This document shows positions 58,935-64,000 of a stretch of 64,000 nt of DNA, in pieces. The translations under genes and the position numbers were made by a program. How positions within the stretch are numbered: position 1 is the stretch's first letter; every line of letters begins with the position of its first letter. Below the pieces are notes generated by a model. It saw only the letters and a program-made list of their open reading frames with translations. It did no database searches and was not told the DNA's origin. Source of the DNA: Austropuccinia psidii (Eukaryota; Basidiomycota; Pucciniomycetes; Pucciniales; Sphaerophragmiaceae); assembly GCA_023105745.1 (NCBI GenBank), contig JALGQZ010000009.1, positions 32,575,409-32,639,408 of the forward strand, in the 5' to 3' direction.

Positions 58935-59680
58935 ATCATACGTTTCATTCTTCAACCATTGACTTAGATTCATTTGAAAATTTCTCAAAAATTGCTGAAT
59001 TTGGCAAGGGGGGTAATTTTTGCAGCTACTCTTGAGCTGCCAGAAACATGACTTCCTGCTTGACCTCATAGATCAAATTCTCAACATCTTTTGTTTTGGA
59101 TTGGGTAAGCACTGCACTTTCAGATCAAGTTTCAATCACTTGTTGATCGGAGGAAGCTTGAGTGGATGTAGAAGTGGCTTTGGCAGCAATGGCAGCAAGT
59201 CGTTCCTTGAAGCTTTGTTGCCTAGCTATTATTTTTGACTTCTCCAGTTCTTCATCGGCATTGGGAGCCTTTTGTGCTGTGTCATAATATCTATTGAACT
59301 AGTTGTCACATTGGATGTATCTTGAGCCACATTAACTTGAGCGGATGAACTGGTAACAAGTGATGGGAGACTCCATTTTTGATTGGTAGCTACTGCCCTC
59401 AGTCGTTGGCTAAGTGTCAATTTGGGAGTTTGATATGGGTTTGGAGAGGATGTTTCAGTCACAGTTTCAGATAGGGGTAAAACAAGCTGAGGTTCATGAG
59501 TCTGGGGAGGTTAGCGATTTATCGGCAGAGATGGAATTGCTGCACCCAAGCTTTGAGTTGGATTATCTTGCATTGGCATTTCTTCAATTTCATTTCATAT
59601 GGCACTTGATGTCTGATTTTTCTCCAAAGATCCTTTGGACTCGGCAACCTTAGTTTCAGGGCAAGTCAAGGCATGGTTTG
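58935..59680 (-). pseudogene. Decayed Gln/Ala/Ser-rich coding segment of copy D
   Basis: Two overlapping frames are coherent in succession: TLSQRLRAVATNQKWSLPS... (to about 59300), then after a shift EELEKSKIIARQQSFKERLAAIAAKAT. The motif S..(Q/E)RL.A.A followed by Ser/Thr/Gln runs occurs in both, suggesting an internal repeat or coiled-coil protein. Stops at several places. It likely continues the pseudogene at 59687-60523. Confidence 0.4.
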
Positions 59681-59686
59681 AAAATG

Positions 59687-60523
59687 TTAGCTAATTTGAA
59701 AAAAAAAGAGGCTTTGATTGATTATGTACGTTTTTTGATTAAGAATAGATTGTTTATCTTTTGAATCCAGTAGAGAGATATCAGAATTGTTATCTTGATC
59801 TTCTTGTTCCAACTCGATTACATCTGATAAATTTTTTTTAATTGTTTTTCTGGTTTGTTTTATGACCGCTTGCCTCCATGATGAAATTGCTTTGTCTAAT
59901 CCAGCAACTTGAGCTAAGCCATCGAAAGTAAGTCTAATGTGATCTTTTAATTCTTCTTTTGTTGATTGTTGAATTTGAAAAAAGCCCTTTGGCATGATTT
60001 CTTCCAAAGATGCTGAGAGAGGATGTGAAGGTGATTTGGGTTCAGACAAGTCAGATTCGAATGGGTTAAGGTTAAGAAAGTTTTGTAGATTAACCTTGAG
60101 ATCATGAGAGAGTATTTATGTTAGTTCAGCTTCTAATGCTTTAGAGATGATATTACGAAATGAGGACAATTGATCGGGAAGGTAAGCAAGGCCTTTAATT
60201 TTATTTAGCCGAAGTGATATTGAAGGCGATGAAGATGAATGAAAGGTGGAAGTAGGTACGAGATGATTGGTAGAAAGTGAATTAAATCAAGATGAATTCC
60301 AAATTGATTCCAAACTTTCAATCAAGTTCAAAGCGGTAAGCCAATAACCTGATTGAATTATATCTTCAATTGACCGTAAAGTATTCCAGATATCTTTCAA
60401 TTTCTTTATTGCATGATCTAATTTAGTGATATTTTTACGTCTAATACTAAATTTAATGAGATCTAAACCACGTTGAGCAACGGATTATTTGAACAGATTG
60501 AGTTGATGAATTAAATTTTCCAT
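59687..60523 (-). pseudogene. Unrecognised gag-like pseudogene of copy D (about 279 codons)
   Basis: From ATG 60521-60523 (MENLIHQLNLFK) a single frame runs to 59687 with only three stops (60485-60487 TAA, 60287-60289 TGA, 60116-60118 TAA). Between them the text is amphipathic and helix-rich (KKLKDIWNTLRSIEDIIQSGYWLTALNLIESLE) with a later conserved-looking stretch (EIMPKGFFQIQQSTKEELKDHIRLTFDGLAQVAGLDKAISSWRQAV, shown only in part as key words). Position, 0.8 kb inside the 5' LTR and PBS, suggests Gag or an accessory protein. I do not recognise the family. Confidence 0.5.
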
Positions 60524-60584
60524 TTGAGATCTACAAATGTTTTGTTGAATTTCAAATTATTTTGATTTTTTTAATTAAAGGAGG

Positions 60585-60929
60585 TTATTTGAGACTTTGA
60601 ATTAAGTTGATCCAAGATGATTTGAGCAGAATCCAAACTTCAAAAGAGCTAATGATACCGCTATTATCTTTCCAAGATTCAAATGTTTGAGGATGATGAA
60701 TTAATTCTTGAATGACCCAATGGATATACATTTTAGTTTCTAAATCATGAATTTTGTTTAAATACACACCTTTTGGTGGTAATTTAGCCTTTTCTGAGTT
60801 AAATAAGGTGCCTCTTTTAGCAATTTGCACCTCAATACTTTCTTCAGATTCTGCTTCTGAAGATTCAGGACTATTGATGTATCTTTTACTGAGTCTGTTG
60901 CCAGCTGCACAGTATTTGATTAAAGACAC
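60585..60929 (-). pseudogene. First coding block of copy D after the leader (about 114 codons)
   Basis: SLIKYCAAGNRLSKRYINS, an acidic SSEAESEESIE patch and LETKMYIHWVIQELIHHPQTFESW. It follows TTTAAG at 60930, the position equivalent to the acceptor before the small exon of copy C, so it may be a spliced exon. No ATG precedes it in a convincing context (the first codon is GTG). Family unknown. Confidence 0.4.
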
Positions 60930-61082
60930 TTAAAGAGAAAATATGATAAAAGAAATTATTTTTATGATTTAAGATATTTTAAAAGATTTTTTATAAGTTT
61001 TATTATTTTTTGATATTAAAAAAAATATTCTTTTCAAAGAAAAAGTATTTAAAATTTAAGAATTTGAATAAAAAATTTAAGT

Positions 61083-61150
61083 CAGAGTAACTCAAAGAAT
61101 AATTTTATAAGTTTTTGGATGTGAAAAAGCCACGTGTAAAAACAGTACAA
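61083..61150 (-). promoter_or_regulatory. Leader block shared with copy C
   Basis: It contains TTTACACGTGG, CTTTTTCACATCC and CTTTGAGTTACTCTGAC in the same order as 51530-51600. Conservation against a diverged background suggests function. Confidence 0.45.
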
Positions 61151-61299
61151 AATTAAACCAAATTCCTCAATGAAATAAGATTTTAAGACAATTTCAAAAA
61201 TAAAAATGATTTTTCTTTAAATTGAAGAAAAAAATATTAAATTAATATATTTTAGAGCTTAAAAATATATTAATTAAGGGTACAAGGTTCAAAAAAACA

Positions 61300-61313
61300 C
61301 TGCCAGGCCCCCA
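61300..61313 (-). other. Primer-binding site of copy D
   Basis: TGGGGGCCTGGCAG in element sense, two bases from the LTR end. The first 12 bases are identical to copy C. Confidence 0.7.
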
Positions 61314-61315
61314 AA

Positions 61316-63239
61316 TGTAAGATGTGACTATGAAACTGATGATAATATTACTATTAATCAACAGTACTATGTCTGTTCTTATGAAATATAATAATAAAAT
61401 ATTATTATAACCACAATTAAATAATTAAAAAATTATTTCTTTTAGGTGTTAAGCACTACTAGTGATTTTAACAGTGAGCAAGTAATTGTCTACAAGAATC
61501 AATTACAAGAAGAATTTAATATTGAAACTTCTTTATTAAAATAATAAAATTATTTTAATATATAATTATCTTTTGCAAGAATAATTATAATGATAATTCT
61601 TGAAGAAAACTAAATTTTAGAGAAAAACTTTAAGAATTAAAGATAAATCACTCACTAATATTCCAAAGAGCTTATTGAAAGATAAGATAGAGAGATTTGG
61701 CGTAGAATTGTGGATTTAGAGGATCAAATTGAATTTATAAATGTATTACAACAATATATAGTTTATTTCTATGATCTCACGTCTTTCTGATTGATTCTGA
61801 AAGAATAAAACACTTAAGAAAAGTTTTAACTAATACTTACTTGTTGGTAATACTGATATAAATGATTAATAAGATGATGATGATACGGAAAAAACAGCAA
61901 GAGAAGGCCTCTTTTAAGTCAACAACAGCTCACGGAGGCGTGCCATGGAGCAAACTGAAAAACCAGTGAGTGATAAAGCATTAAACCCTTTTGGATTAGT
62001 ACTTGCATCATCTGTTGTCACATAAATTGTCATAATTGCTTAATTGATGCTTTTACGTGACTACCAACCCCAATATGGTTAAGAATAAAAGGAGCAACAT
62101 TTGTAAATCTTCTTTTATTCCAAAGTAATCATTGATTTCCCAAAGTTATCAATGTTATTGACCATTTCATCACAGGTTGTATTTACTGTGAATTTTTGAA
62201 GATTCAGTGTTTCACGTAGAATAACCAAAAATGGACTGTAAGTAAAACTTTAAATTTTACTAGTAAAACTGCAATTCTTTTTGGTTTTACCATAGATAAG
62301 ACAGTTCTCAATTGGTCTCGAAAGTTTCAGAAAGATTCATTAAGAATTGTATTTTTAATGAATTTTTGAAGTGTTTACCTCATTTCTACGTAGAATTGCA
62401 AATATCAGTGTTTGATTGGTTGCTATGAGGTAAATAAATGGATACAAGTCCAAAAAGGGTTTTAACTACTCTTTTGGGGTTTATCCATGGGAAGTCATTA
62501 AGAATTGACGTGGTTACAGGAGCCTAAGTAGCTTTTTACCTCCTTGGCATGTCAAAATAGCAGGTTATTTGCTATTTTCTTAAGATTTACAGTAGTTGTG
62601 ACATGGTAACCAAGTTCCCAAAAGGTTTTGGTTTACCAATTAGTCTAAGATCAGCCATGTATCCAAGCTTTAGAGCTGTCCACGCCTCTGAGGCCTCAGA
62701 AGCTGGGTACCCTGGCTCTCTTTGATGTCTTTTGTCCCCCTTACTTATTTTTCACGTCAAAATAGAAATTTAAGCTTCAAGTGAGATATCCACTATGGGT
62801 GTACCAAAAGTGCATGTAAGAATACCATAATATTAAGTTCTCAAAACATGTATAACACTATTCTCAGTGTATATGTAACATGGGATTTCTCACTTTCCCA
62901 TTATTTTGGCGTAAAATCAAGAAAAACAAAAATTTTCACAGATCTTTTATGTGGTATTAATGATGTGGTGTTGAAGTATTTTCCATATTACCACCTCAAA
63001 GAGTTAATTTGAGCTTATTCACTCTATGGAGCTACCCTAGGTGAATTTCTGTGTAGAATCCAAATCTGGCCTTAAATCCATGGATTTACTTACTCAATAA
63101 AAAGTTATTCATCTTTTCTGAAATCAAAAATGATGAATTTTGAATATATGCATGATTTATGAGTTATGTATAATTCAAAATTTCTTTTTAAGATAATTGT
63201 GGCCTATTTGGGTATGTAAAATATACCTCAAGGCTCACA
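61316..63239 (-). repeat. 5' LTR of copy D (C/D lineage)
   Basis: On plus it runs TGTAAGATGTGACTATGAAAC...CAAGGCTCACA (1924 bp). It is close to the solo LTRs at 12926, 16620 and 36716. Because PBS and leader adjoin its left side, this is the 5' LTR of a minus-strand element rather than a solo LTR. The partner LTR was not found; ATTAG (63240-63244) is the expected right half of its duplication. Hairpin GGTAT...ATACC is at 63211-63227. Confidence 0.88.
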
Positions 63240-63554
63240 ATTAGATTGTGCTTGATTTTGATGTGATAGTTTTGAATTGGAGGAAAGTTTTCTAAAGAAT
63301 GGACTAATAAATCAATTAAAAAAACCCCGTGGAGAAACTAACTGCTATCTATTATGCCGTGCAATGTAACTGATATACTGTACGGGAAAACAGTTAAGAC
63401 TTTCAGTGTATAACTGTGATGGATGTGATGGAATAATATTGAATTTTGCATGAAATTGTTATGTTTAGGAATGATTCAAAGAGCCATCCAAAAAATTGGA
63501 ACTGATTAAAATAAATTTCGACCAATTTGAATGTAATAGAAATACCCTACTTAG
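63240..63554. other. Right flank of copy D, no feature seen
   Basis: No open frame or repeat that I can identify. Confidence 0.4.
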
Positions 63555-63971
63555 CTAATCTTTTAATTTTTGTTTTTTGTCATATTTCATTATTCTCTCA
63601 GGTCGGCTGAAAGTTTTGGTCATTATGATTGAAGGATCTAAATATTTTAAATTGTGTCCTTGAGTGAAGAGGGCTTTTGAAATTTGAAATGAGGCTCCAA
63701 AGTGTGTTATTGATGGATAGTTTTTGAGTATCAAAGGGGGTGATGTAGTTTGATGTTTGATTTCGGAGGTTTTCCACAAAACCTCTATGATTCCATTGGA
63801 CTTTGCAAAGTCAAGGAGAAAATTATAATTGGGAAAAAAATAATCCATGCTGAAAAGTGTTATGAGGTGATTGGAGGCATTCAAAAGTATCTGCATTAAT
63901 GAAAGAAAACAATCCATAGGTCCAGGGATTGACATCATGTTGATCAACATGGATTTAATTGTGAAATCCAT
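63555..63971 (-). CDS. Unrecognised 138-codon ORF
   Basis: ATG at 63969-63971 with an in-frame TGA 21 bases upstream, stop at 63555. The text (MDFTIKSMLINMMSIPGPMDCF, FFPNYNFLLDFAKSNGIIEVLWKT, FGASFQISKALFTQGHNLKYLDPSIIMTK) is of mixed composition with no cysteine clusters, no clear signal peptide and no transmembrane span. It could be a small gene, an exon or part of an old element. It stands outside the identified elements. Confidence 0.3.
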   Translation of the reverse strand: MDFTIKSMLINMMSIPGPMDCFLSLMQILLNASNHLITLFSMDYFFPNYNFLLDFAKSNGIIEVLWKTSEIKHQTTSPPLILKNYPSITHFGASFQISKALFTQGHNLKYLDPSIIMTKTFSRPERIMKYDKKQKLKD

Positions 63972-64000
63972 TATGAGTGATGATAACGTTCAAAAAAATC

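Overview
The window looks like a transposon-packed, AT-rich stretch of a fungal genome, most likely a rust fungus (Pucciniales). This rests on chromodomain-bearing Ty3/gypsy elements, a MULE-type transposase gene with short GT-AG introns, the absence of prokaryotic gene organisation, and my recollection (not a search) that the Gag-Pol of the youngest element closely resembles proteins annotated in Austropuccinia psidii. I see no convincing host gene, rRNA, tRNA or CRISPR array. Almost everything recognisable is a mobile element, a solo LTR or decayed remains between them.

Layout. 1-4703: an old gypsy element (copy A, minus strand), cut at 267/268 by the LTR of another gypsy. 4704-9302: two 2-kb LTRs of another family in inverted, tail-to-tail orientation. 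9303-15283: decayed AT-rich DNA with one solo LTR (12926-14764). 15284-23381: a 1.86-kb solo LTR split by two later insertions, a solo LTR (16620-18517) and a 4.3-kb MULE DNA transposon (18975-23300). All three carry exact target-site duplications. 23593-32813: a complete gypsy chromovirus (copy B, minus strand) with 761-bp LTRs about 98% identical, PPT, gag and pol, broken by two stops and two frameshifts. 32819-41060: decayed DNA with one solo LTR (36716-38647). 41060-54147: remnants of an LTR and of gypsy 3' sequence, then a gypsy LTR split by the youngest element (copy C, 43090-53774, minus strand, 2025-bp LTRs about 99% identical). C has an intact 1610-codon Gag-Pol frame and an unusual upstream gag region in which two frames are open over the same DNA. 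54148-56485: the leader, gag and protease start of the split gypsy (copy E, plus strand). 58040-63239: a decayed relative of C (copy D, minus strand) with its 5' LTR, PBS and an unfamiliar gag-like pseudogene. 63240-64000: edge sequence with one unrecognised 138-codon ORF.

Two LTR-retrotransposon lineages dominate. The first (A, B, E) has LTRs TGTAAC...GTGACA, a separate -1 pol frame reached through a G GGA AAA slippery heptamer, and no TGG-type primer site. The second (C, D and the solo LTRs) has LTRs TGTGAGCC...CTTACA, a TGGGGGCCTGGC primer site two bases from the LTR, and a small hairpin near the LTR edge whose sequence varies while its pairing is kept. The MULE gene joins a FAR1-type DNA-binding domain, a DDE transposase and a C-terminal OTU-type cysteine protease domain; it is now a pseudogene. 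The main leads are the overlapping reading frames in C, the MULE-OTU fusion, the conserved frameshift site, the covarying LTR hairpin, the inverted LTR pair, the possible self-priming of the gypsy lineage and the unknown D protein. All domain calls, identity counts and joins were made by eye.
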